DNA of 64,000 nucleotides from Seleniivibrio sp. (GTDB taxonomy: Bacteria > Chrysiogenota > Deferribacteres > Deferribacterales > Geovibrionaceae): positions 1 to 64,000 of the forward strand of contig NZ_JAJOIL010000037.1 of NCBI RefSeq assembly GCF_021209385.1, written 5' to 3'. The translations under genes were made by a program, and so were the position numbers. The notes under the pieces were generated by a model. It ran no database searches. It was not told where the DNA came from and was given only the letters and a program-made list of their open reading frames with translations. Within the stretch, counting starts at the first letter, position 1. Every line of letters starts with the position of its first letter. Positions 9,196 to 17,925 of this stretch are shown piece by piece.

Positions 9196-9456
9196 AACGC
9201 ACCGCGGCGGATTTCCATACAGCCTTTAACCTTTTCACTGAGGTTCTGTTACTCATAGATGAGATGGAAACCAGTGAATTTTCCAAGCAAAAGTACATTA
9301 TAAATGTATCTGAATAAGGATCAGACAAGTAAAAGCTTAAAACATATTCTTTGATAGAAATTCTTCTTTAATATTCGCAACTTAATATTCAATTCAGTGG
9401 AAATTACTACAAAAACATGATAAATATATAATTATAATGTTTTTGGGAATGGCAAT

Positions 9457-12400
9457 ATGAACTCTCTTTTCAGCAGCCTCAGATACCGGATTCTTGCATT
9501 CACAGCGCTATTAATGTCTGTGGCTGTCTTTATTCTCATTTTCAGTACATATTCAAAACTGCGCAGTGACATCATCAGCAAAAATGAAGAAGCGTTCAAT
9601 ATGTTCGGCAAGATATTCGAGACCGAACAGGAAACGATGATAAGGCAGTTCTCGCTTGGTCTTGATACCCTCACAGACAACCAGACGCTTGTGGAAAGAT
9701 TCGCCAGAAGAGACCGCGAAGGGCTCGCAAAACTTGTAGACAATATTTACGACACAAGGCTCAAACACCTTTACGAAATAGATCAGTTTCAATTCCATAT
9801 CCCTCCGGCAATAAGCTTTTATCGGGTACACAGTAAGGAAAACTACGGAGACAATCTTGAAGCTTTCCGCAAAACCGTTGTTAAAGCCAATCAGCAAAAA
9901 ACAATGGTTGCGGGTATTGAAATGGGCAGAAGCGGTCTCGGACTGCGGGTTGTCAAACCTGTATGGTATAACTTCGATTCTGTGGGTACAGTTGAATTCG
10001 GCGGCAGTATAGAAAACATACTCCGCACAACCAAAACCTGCACAGACATTGAGTATGCCACCGCAGTTTATAAAAAAACTGCTGAACAGGTAAAATTCTT
10101 TCAGGATTCATCCTCCTGGCTGCGCCACAACGACCTTCTGGTCTATGATTTTTCATCCGACGAAACCAGAAAAATCGTTGAATCGGGTCTGATGGAGAAA
10201 GAGGATATCACCAGATTTGACGGCAAATTTTATATGACACATAAAATGCCGCTATACAATTATTCTGCGGAACAGATAGGCTGGCTCTTCCTGGTCAAAG
10301 ACACCAGCAAAGAGGTTACGCAGATGTATTCCGCCTTAACAAAGCAGGCGGCTGCAATAATAGCATACGGACTGTTTGCGCTGGCACTGGTATCCGGCTT
10401 CATGATAAAAGTTATTTTCAGACCCATAGAAAACATTGCCGATCATGTGACCAGCAATGAAATAACCATTGAAAATGAACCGAAACTGCTCTCGTTCAAT
10501 GAAAACACGGAAATAACCGTCCTTGCGGAAGCGTTCAATAAACTGAGCATGAAGCTTTACAGTAACCTGTGGGAACAGAGCAGACAGATTCACGCCATTG
10601 AGGACATAAACAAAAACCTGGAAAACACCATAAATAATCGCACAAAACAGCTTGAGGATGCCAATCAGAGGCTTGAATCGGCTCTTGATAACTATAGATA
10701 TATAAACGATGCCAAAACCGAGTTTCTTACAGACATGAGCCACGAGATACGCACGCCGATGAACGCCATAATAGGTCTGAGCTACCTCGCTCTGCAAACC
10801 GGACTTAACTCAAAACAATACGAATATGTGAGCAAGATACATTCATCCGCCACACTGCTTATGGAAATAATTAACGACATACTGGACTATTCCAAGATAG
10901 AAGCCGGAAAACTGGAACTTGAAAACATCAGCTTCAATATCATCGACCTTTTAAAAAGCATAAAGGACATCCTTGAAGTTCAGGCGGAAAAGAAAAAGAT
11001 AATATTGAAACTTGATATATCCAAAGACGTTCCCGCGTATGTGAAAGGCGACCCCACAAGAATTATGCAGGTGCTTTCCAATATCGGTTCCAATGCTGTT
11101 AAATTCACTGATAAAGGCTCGGTTGTGATATCTGTTGACTGTACCGAATCAAACATGGCATACAGCACAATAAGATTCACCGTCAAAGATACCGGAATAG
11201 GCATACCTGCAGACAAAATAAATAAAATCTTCTCATCCTATGAGCAGATATCCAAAAAAACATCCAGAAAATACGGCGGTTCAGGTCTCGGTCTGTCAAT
11301 ATGCAAAAAAATTCTCGACAAAATGGGCAGTTCTGTCTTTGTGGAAAGCGAACAGGGCAAAGGAAGCACCTTCTCCTTTACTCTGAAAATGAAAAACACG
11401 GACGTTACAAGCACCGAAGAGCTGAAAGAACGCAGCAGCATATTGAAAAACAAAAGAATACTGGTATCTGAAAACATGCCCTCTGAACACGGAAGCATCT
11501 CATCCATATTCAGAGAACTTCAGGCTGACGTGGTCTCTGTGGACAGCAATATCGAGCTTATAAAAACACTTGGCAGCAATATAAAAAGCGACGGAAAACT
11601 GGGGTTTGATCTGATCATTCTTGAAAACCGCATGCATGACGATTCGCCGCTTGAAGTATTTGAAAAACTTGAAACAGATATGGGACTTATGCCGCCTGTG
11701 ATATATATCAGCAGCGAACATCCGCTGAGAGACACCGGACTCAAAATAACAACTCTGGCAAAACCGGCATCTCCCACTCTTCTTTTCCACTCGGCAGTGA
11801 CCGCTGTAACAGGTGAAATGTCCAAAGGGGAACTGCCGGAAATCCTGAATGCCAGAGAAACAGGTCATTCCATACATGTCCTTGTGGCAGACGACAACAG
11901 CCTTAACCGTGAAGTTGCCGGTGAATTCATGCAGATGCTGGGCATAAGCGTCAGCTTTGCGGAAAACGGCAAAGAGGCTGTAGAGGCTGCAGAGAAGGAA
12001 ATTTTTGACGCAATTTTCCTCGACATAATGATGCCGGAACTGGACGGATATAGCGCAGCCAGGATAATACGCGAAGGTTCGCTGAACGCTGATACCCCAA
12101 TATACGCTATGACGGCAAGTGTCATAGACGAGGACAGGCTGAAAATGAAAGCTGCGCTTATCACGGGAGCTATCGGCAAACCGCTTAAGATAAACGAGAT
12201 ATCCAAAGCTGTCACAGAGGCTGTAAGAATAAGTTCAGCAAGAGTTGCCGGATCACAGATGTACGACCCCGGCGGTCATGTGGATTTCATGACAGGACTG
12301 GGCGGTTTCGGTGGAAACGAAACGCTTTTCATCAAGGCATTGCAGGAGTTTCTGAAAGCGGCAGATACCATCCGCAGAGAGATAACAGCAAATCCGGACA

Positions 12401-12606
12401 CAGGGAAGCTGAGCGATATTTTCCGGTCTTTAGGTTCATATGCAGAAAATCTTGCCATGCCGAAACTGGCGCAGACAGCAAAAAATGCCGAATCAGCGGT
12501 GGCTGCCAATAATGTTAAAAATACTATAGACTCGGTTACCCTTTTGTTGGAAGAACTTAACAGAATCATTAAAATAGTTTCGGAAAATCTCAAAAATATA
12601 GCCTGA
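9457..12606 (+). CDS. Hybrid sensor histidine kinase: dCache-like sensor, HisKA, HATPase_c, degenerate REC, REC, degenerate HPt
   Basis: FLTDMSHEIRTPMNAIIG (H box), N/G boxes GSNAVKFT, DTGIGIP, GGSGLGLSI; second REC VLVADDNSLNRE...IFLDIMMPELDG. Confidence 0.9.
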   Translation: MNSLFSSLRYRILAFTALLMSVAVFILIFSTYSKLRSDIISKNEEAFNMFGKIFETEQETMIRQFSLGLDTLTDNQTLVERFARRDREGLAKLVDNIYDTRLKHLYEIDQFQFHIPPAISFYRVHSKENYGDNLEAFRKTVVKANQQKTMVAGIEMGRSGLGLRVVKPVWYNFDSVGTVEFGGSIENILRTTKTCTDIEYATAVYKKTAEQVKFFQDSSSWLRHNDLLVYDFSSDETRKIVESGLMEKEDITRFDGKFYMTHKMPLYNYSAEQIGWLFLVKDTSKEVTQMYSALTKQAAAIIAYGLFALALVSGFMIKVIFRPIENIADHVTSNEITIENEPKLLSFNENTEITVLAEAFNKLSMKLYSNLWEQSRQIHAIEDINKNLENTINNRTKQLEDANQRLESALDNYRYINDAKTEFLTDMSHEIRTPMNAIIGLSYLALQTGLNSKQYEYVSKIHSSATLLMEIINDILDYSKIEAGKLELENISFNIIDLLKSIKDILEVQAEKKKIILKLDISKDVPAYVKGDPTRIMQVLSNIGSNAVKFTDKGSVVISVDCTESNMAYSTIRFTVKDTGIGIPADKINKIFSSYEQISKKTSRKYGGSGLGLSICKKILDKMGSSVFVESEQGKGSTFSFTLKMKNTDVTSTEELKERSSILKNKRILVSENMPSEHGSISSIFRELQADVVSVDSNIELIKTLGSNIKSDGKLGFDLIILENRMHDDSPLEVFEKLETDMGLMPPVIYISSEHPLRDTGLKITTLAKPASPTLLFHSAVTAVTGEMSKGELPEILNARETGHSIHVLVADDNSLNREVAGEFMQMLGISVSFAENGKEAVEAAEKEIFDAIFLDIMMPELDGYSAARIIREGSLNADTPIYAMTASVIDEDRLKMKAALITGAIGKPLKINEISKAVTEAVRISSARVAGSQMYDPGGHVDFMTGLGGFGGNETLFIKALQEFLKAADTIRREITANPDTGKLSDIFRSLGSYAENLAMPKLAQTAKNAESAVAANNVKNTIDSVTLLLEELNRIIKIVSENLKNIA

Positions 12607-12657
12607 AATGGCATCCTCGTTGCTTCACATTATCCAATCTTTCATCAGGAGGAAAGA

Positions 12658-12882
12658 ATGGACACTGAGGCATTTTTCAACAAAAATGAAGACGAAAGGA
12701 TAAAGCAGCTTACAGGCATAGCAAATCTGCATATTTCCATTGCCCGCGACCTCTTGACCACGGACAGACCACTCAGCAGAGAAGAGATGGAAAGTCTGCT
12801 CAATCTGCTTATAACAGCGAATGAAGCAAAACGGCTTGCACAATCATTAAAAGAGGATCCGAATGTCAGAAAAACTGCTTAA
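12658..12882 (+). CDS. Small hypothetical protein (74 aa)
   Basis: ATG preceded by AGGAGGAAAG SD; ends before a terminator-like hairpin. Confidence 0.65.
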   Translation: MDTEAFFNKNEDERIKQLTGIANLHISIARDLLTTDRPLSREEMESLLNLLITANEAKRLAQSLKEDPNVRKTA

Positions 12883-12886
12883 CTGA

Positions 12887-12917
12887 AAGTCCCGCATTTA
12901 TATTTTCAGCGGGACTT
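12887..12917 (+). terminator. Terminator-like hairpin
   Basis: AAGTCCCGC ... GCGGGACTT perfect 9-bp stem directly after the 12882 stop; weak T-tract. Confidence 0.45.
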
Positions 12918-12990
12918 AATTAGCGTCCTAACTACTCTTATACCTCTTTTCAAAAGCCATAAGACAGGGCTTGCTCTTTATAAAATTATC

Positions 12991-14268
12991 ATGTACAGTC
13001 ATGCCCATAGTTATTATTATTTATCGGGCGAATTAGTGAAAGAAGATTCTCTTATTAAACGTATTTTGCGGGAAAACAACGTCGTTACTGTCTTTCAGCC
13101 TGTGGTGAGTCTGAAAGAAATGCGCATTGTCGGCTTTGAAGCACTTTCAAGAGGCATATGTTCAGAAACCGGCAATATTATCCAACCCGGCACCATGTTT
13201 TCCATGGCAAGGGAGGAAGATTGCGATCTTGAGCTTGACCGCCTCTGCCGCCGAACTGCAATGAAATCTTACAAAACAATCCCCAATTTCAATAAATACC
13301 TGTTGTTTCTGAACATTGATACATGCGTAATAGACAAAAACGACACAGAATCCACAAATTATACCAAGGCTCTCACAGACGAATTCGGCATAAACTATTC
13401 CTCAATATCCCTTGAGATAGTCGAATCAAAAATAGAGAACAACCACAACCTTGTGAGTTTCGTCGATAATTACAAGAAGCTCGGATATTATGTCTCTCTG
13501 GATGATTTCGGCGCCATGCACTCAAACATGAACCGCATAATACTGTCCAAACCGAATATCATAAAGATTGATATGGGACTGATACGCAATATCCACGACA
13601 ACTATTATCAGCAGTCGATCATTACATCCATCATAGATATAGCTAAGAAGACAGGCGCTCTCACTCTTGCAGAGGGGCTTGAAAACATGGAAGATATCAT
13701 GAAAAGCTATGAACTCGGTATAGACCTTTATCAGGGCTTTTTCTTCCACAGACCCTGCATCGACGTGGGCAGTGCCATAGGTTTTATTCAGGACAAGATA
13801 AACTATACCGTCGGATATGTTAAAAACAAGCTGGCGGAAAACGTCACAATCAGAAAGAACAGACACACCAACTTTGAAAATATAACATCACTGCTGAAAC
13901 AGGAAGCCAAGGGACGCAGTCTCGATGCATTTTATAAGGCGCTCACATCCAGCATCAGCTTTTTCCCGGAAATTGAAAGGATCTTTCTGCTGGACAATTC
14001 CGGCATGCAGACACTGCCGTCCGTTATGAACCCTGCGCATGAGATTCGCAAAACAAAATCTTTCAGCATGTTCCACGAAAACCATTCAGACCACTCTTTG
14101 AAGGATTATTATTATTACTTGAAAAAACTTGATGCCGGACGATATTTTACTGACACGTTCATTTCAAGTACATCCGGAAATATCCTGAGGACGATGTCCT
14201 GTACGTTGACCGTCAGAGATGAAGATTATATTTTATGCATCGACTTTATCGATAGTTTGAAATCATGA
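12991..14268 (+). CDS. EAL-domain protein (putative c-di-GMP phosphodiesterase) with C-terminal sensory-like domain
   Basis: GFEALSRG, LEIVES, SLDDFG, IIKIDMG, LAEGLEN, YQGFFFHRP. Confidence 0.85.
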   Translation: MYSHAHSYYYLSGELVKEDSLIKRILRENNVVTVFQPVVSLKEMRIVGFEALSRGICSETGNIIQPGTMFSMAREEDCDLELDRLCRRTAMKSYKTIPNFNKYLLFLNIDTCVIDKNDTESTNYTKALTDEFGINYSSISLEIVESKIENNHNLVSFVDNYKKLGYYVSLDDFGAMHSNMNRIILSKPNIIKIDMGLIRNIHDNYYQQSIITSIIDIAKKTGALTLAEGLENMEDIMKSYELGIDLYQGFFFHRPCIDVGSAIGFIQDKINYTVGYVKNKLAENVTIRKNRHTNFENITSLLKQEAKGRSLDAFYKALTSSISFFPEIERIFLLDNSGMQTLPSVMNPAHEIRKTKSFSMFHENHSDHSLKDYYYYLKKLDAGRYFTDTFISSTSGNILRTMSCTLTVRDEDYILCIDFIDSLKS

Positions 14269-15527
14269 AAACTGCGGAGAATTTTTTGGAAAATATTGGT
14301 TTTGATATTGCGGAGATTGTGGAAAAAGAGCTTATTCGGATTGAGTTTCAGCCTATACTCAGTCTGAAACTTAAAAAGGCCGTCGGAGTTGAGGCTCTTT
14401 GCAGGGGAATCAACCCCGCCGACCGGACGGTGATCTCACCTATAACCCTTTTCAGCGAAGCAAAAAGACATAATCTGGTACTCGCTCTGGACAGACTCTG
14501 CCGCAAAACAGCCATGAGAGAATTTGCCAATATAACAGGGCACGACAACCTCGTTCTTTTCCTCAATTTCGATGCTTCCGTTCTGGACAACGTTATTGAT
14601 GAAGACAAATCATGGACAAAAATATACGCAGACGAAGCCGGACTTAAATATCAGAACATAGCTGTTGAGATACTGGAATCCAAAATAGAGAACAACAGCA
14701 AACTTGAAGCTATCACGGAGAAATTTTCCGCACTGGGCATGTTTGTTGTTCTGGACGATTTCGGCGCGCTGCACTCAAACCTGAACAGACTTGTAATATC
14801 CAAACCGGACATCATTAAAATAGACAGAAGTCTCATTCACAACGTGAGCCAGAGCTACTATCAGCAATCCATCATAAAGTCGATAATAGACCTTGGCAAA
14901 AAGATAGGCTCGCTGACACTGGCAGAGGGCGTTGAATCAAAAGAGGACGTTATGAAGTGCCACGAGCTTGGCGCTGATCTGTTTCAGGTTTTTTTCTTCT
15001 CAAAACCGAAAAGCAGAGCCGATCTTCAGGATTTCTGCTGCAAGACAATGATGGACGGTCTTTCATACGAAATTAAAGACTATATGGCTGTGAACCTTGA
15101 ACAAAAACGGTTTCAGCACGCAAATTTTGAAAATATCCTGAACAGGATGCTTGATGAGGTGGTAAATACTCAGGAACATGACTTCATAAATGTTGCTGAC
15201 GAATTTATCAAGACCCACAAGGACATAGAATGTGTTTACTTCCTGAACGAAGACGGTGTTCAGGTGGGCGACACCATATGCGGATTTGAAATACCGGAAA
15301 GCGAACACAGCCTGTTCCACCCTTCAAAAACCGGTACAGACCACTCGCTGAAAGAGTATTTCTATTTCATAAACAGCCTTAATCTGCTCTCGTACTACAC
15401 AGACCCATACATTTCGCTTGCAACCGGAATGCTTTGCAGAACAATGGCAAAAAGATTTGAAACGGAAGATAAAACGTTCATTCTCTGTATAGATTTCATA
15501 GACAGCAGGGCTTGCAACCTGCTTTAA
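14265..15527 (+). CDS. EAL-domain protein, paralogue of the preceding gene
   Basis: ATGA overlap with the upstream gene; GVEALCRG, VEILES, VLDDFG, IIKIDRS, LAEGVES; same C-terminal DHSLK(D/E)Y(F/Y)YF(I/L) region. Confidence 0.85.
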   Translation: MKTAENFLENIGFDIAEIVEKELIRIEFQPILSLKLKKAVGVEALCRGINPADRTVISPITLFSEAKRHNLVLALDRLCRKTAMREFANITGHDNLVLFLNFDASVLDNVIDEDKSWTKIYADEAGLKYQNIAVEILESKIENNSKLEAITEKFSALGMFVVLDDFGALHSNLNRLVISKPDIIKIDRSLIHNVSQSYYQQSIIKSIIDLGKKIGSLTLAEGVESKEDVMKCHELGADLFQVFFFSKPKSRADLQDFCCKTMMDGLSYEIKDYMAVNLEQKRFQHANFENILNRMLDEVVNTQEHDFINVADEFIKTHKDIECVYFLNEDGVQVGDTICGFEIPESEHSLFHPSKTGTDHSLKEYFYFINSLNLLSYYTDPYISLATGMLCRTMAKRFETEDKTFILCIDFIDSRACNLL

Positions 15528-16912
15528 AGAACCGGTCCGAGAGAACGGCACCCCCCCTCGAAAACTCGCACATAAAAAGGTCTTTTTCTGAGCTCATCAA
15601 GGGCAATACTCTCCGACATGCTTATATAGTGCAGTATCAGATTTTTCACCTGCTCCGCAAAATCCGCGGAATACACCATCAGATTCAATTCAAAATTAAG
15701 CCTGAAACTTCTGGTGTCCATATTCGCAGAACCGACGGTCGTCCAGTTACCGTCAATGGTTATTATTTTGGCGTGTATCATCTTATCTTTAGCTTCATAG
15801 ATGATGACACCCGCCTCTATAAGCTCCTCATAATATGACCTTCCGGCTGCGGCTATTATAGGATGATTGTTTTTGCCCGGCACGACGATACGCACCTTTA
15901 TACCCTGTTTAGCAGTATTTTTCAAAACTTCCATCATAGGCTGATTTGGCACAAGATATGGTGTGATTATATCTATGGAGTGTCTCGCCCTGTTCATCAC
16001 TGTGAACAGTGAATCGTAAATCATAGGTGTTGTCTGGTGAGGACCCGACGGGATAAGATGCACGGTTCTGTCGCCGCAGTCCATACCCTTGGGTACCAGA
16101 ATATTTTCAGATATATCCTCATTGGTGGCAAACATCCAGTCTTCGGCAAAATATCCTGCCACCGAGTTAACGGCGTTTCCCTCGAAACGAAGGTGAGCAT
16201 CAGCCCATTCCTGATATTCATGTCCTATGTTCATACCGCCCATATAGGCAATTCTGCCGTCTATTACGGCTATTTTCCGATGGTTTCTGAAATTCACCCG
16301 TGAAGCGGTTCTAAGACCGAACGGGGAATGAAACACAGCCGTTTTAACCCCTGCCTTTCTGAGACGTTTCATAAGGTTTGTGAATATCAACCCCATTGAA
16401 CCCCATCCGTCAACCATGAAGTATACGCAAACACCCTCCCGAGCTTTCTGTTCGAGGAGTGATGCAAAATGCCGACCAACACTGTCGTCACGGAACAAAT
16501 AGTATTCCATCAATATATAGTTTTGGGCGGACATGATATCCGCCTCAAGAAGATTGTATTTCTCCGCCGCGTCGCTTATAAGTTTCAGGTTCCAGCAACG
16601 GACAGGCTGCATACCGGTCACTTTCGTGATAAGCCTGCCAAGCTCGCCGACGTCCACCTCGCACTTTTTGTCTCTGCATATGCTTCTGTCAAGGAAAGGG
16701 TAGCGTTTCATCCGCTTTTCAACGATATTTTTCAGTCTTGGGTTGCCGAAAATAAGATAAGCCAGAGCCCCCACAACCGGAAAAAGGATCACGGCAAGCA
16801 CCCAAGACAGGTTTGCTCTCGCCTCTCTTCTGCCTGACAGAATTATCATTATAAGGACAAACGACAGCAGTTCAAAAAGATACGTCAGCAGGTTGTCATA
16901 ATGGATGGTCAA
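15524..16912 (-). CDS. cls: Cardiolipin synthase / phospholipase D family
   Basis: Two HKD-like motifs: NHRKIAVIDGRIAYMGGMNIG and HAKIITIDGNWTTVGSANMD. Confidence 0.88.
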   Translation of the reverse strand: MTIHYDNLLTYLFELLSFVLIMIILSGRREARANLSWVLAVILFPVVGALAYLIFGNPRLKNIVEKRMKRYPFLDRSICRDKKCEVDVGELGRLITKVTGMQPVRCWNLKLISDAAEKYNLLEADIMSAQNYILMEYYLFRDDSVGRHFASLLEQKAREGVCVYFMVDGWGSMGLIFTNLMKRLRKAGVKTAVFHSPFGLRTASRVNFRNHRKIAVIDGRIAYMGGMNIGHEYQEWADAHLRFEGNAVNSVAGYFAEDWMFATNEDISENILVPKGMDCGDRTVHLIPSGPHQTTPMIYDSLFTVMNRARHSIDIITPYLVPNQPMMEVLKNTAKQGIKVRIVVPGKNNHPIIAAAGRSYYEELIEAGVIIYEAKDKMIHAKIITIDGNWTTVGSANMDTRSFRLNFELNLMVYSADFAEQVKNLILHYISMSESIALDELRKRPFYVRVFEGGCRSLGPVL

Positions 16913-17819
16913 GCCTGCACCCCTGATAGATACCGTTCTCGGTCATATATTTCATGAGTTCCTGTGTGAATTCCGCTTTATTCTGCGGCCACATTGGAGC
17001 GATAAGCGTATTTCCTGCGGCGTCGCCCACCAGTCTGGCAACAACCATATCAGGTTTCATCCGCCCTATCCCCTCCGCAAGTATCTCTATATACTCCTGC
17101 TGCGTGAGAAGATCCACCGTGCCTTTATAGTACCAGTCCGCAAGTGGAGTGTTCTTAACCACATGCAAATGATGAAATTTGATGGAGTGCATGCCGAGTT
17201 CTACGCAAAGCTCCACCGAGCGCATCATATCCTCACGGGTATCTCCGGGCAGTCCGAAAATTATATGGGCGCAGGTCTTTATTCCGTATTCATGAGTAAG
17301 TCGCACTGCATCGGCAAATTCGGCAGCGGTATGACCTCTGTTTATGATCTTTAATGTGTTGTCATTGGCAGACTGAAGACCATATTCCAGCATTATTTCG
17401 TATTTTTCGTTCAATTTTGAATAATATTGCAGTTTTTCGGCATCTATGACGTCTGGACGGGTTCCGATGTAAACTGAGACTATACCTTTGTCAACCAGTG
17501 CCAGATCCATCCTTCTTCTGATGGTTTCCATATCTGCATAAGTATTTGAATATGATTGAAAATAAAGGATAAAACTGTTAACGCCCTGTGCGCGGAGTTT
17601 TTCCGCACGTTCTGTTACCTGACATGTTATTGAATTTTCCGAAGAGATTGCGAACGAGTCCACGTTGCAGTATGCACAGCCGCCCTCACCTTTCATGCCA
17701 TCACGATTCGGACAGGTAAATCCAGCATCAACAGATATTTTGCGTACTTTGCATCCGTATTTGTCTCTCAGATAATCATTTAAAGAATAAAAAAGCCTGT
17801 TTTCGTCAGATTTCGTCAT
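16896..17819 (-). CDS. Radical SAM protein, YhcC-like (TIGR01212-type)
   Basis: CPNRDGMKGEGGCAYCN cluster motif, LEYGLQSANDNTLKIINRGH. Confidence 0.82.
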   Translation of the reverse strand: MTKSDENRLFYSLNDYLRDKYGCKVRKISVDAGFTCPNRDGMKGEGGCAYCNVDSFAISSENSITCQVTERAEKLRAQGVNSFILYFQSYSNTYADMETIRRRMDLALVDKGIVSVYIGTRPDVIDAEKLQYYSKLNEKYEIMLEYGLQSANDNTLKIINRGHTAAEFADAVRLTHEYGIKTCAHIIFGLPGDTREDMMRSVELCVELGMHSIKFHHLHVVKNTPLADWYYKGTVDLLTQQEYIEILAEGIGRMKPDMVVARLVGDAAGNTLIAPMWPQNKAEFTQELMKYMTENGIYQGCRLDHPL

Positions 17820-17925
17820 ATTTAACCCTTTACTTTACGGTTGAAAGTATAATATATCATAATAATAGTTTATGATTCCAGTGATTTAATTATATAAGGC
17901 AAAATGCCTGTCCCGGAGCAATATA

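Noticed and set aside
9144-9205. Integron attC site or c-di-GMP (GEMM) riboswitch
   Set aside because: GTTAACG does not fit the attC GTTRRRY core, and no integrase or cassettes are seen. GEMM-conserved segments (e.g. GCACAGGGCAAACC) are absent.
12658-12882. Toxin or antitoxin
   Set aside because: Single small ORF without partner or TA motif; sits in a signalling gene cluster with a normal SD.
12887-12960. Small RNA gene between 12882 and 12991
   Set aside because: Only a terminator-like stem is visible; no independent promoter that I can support.
15536-15560. Possible frameshift at the C7 run in the cls 3' end
   Set aside because: The current frame gives a C-terminus (CRSLGPVL) that fits the cardiolipin synthase tail; alternative run lengths read worse.
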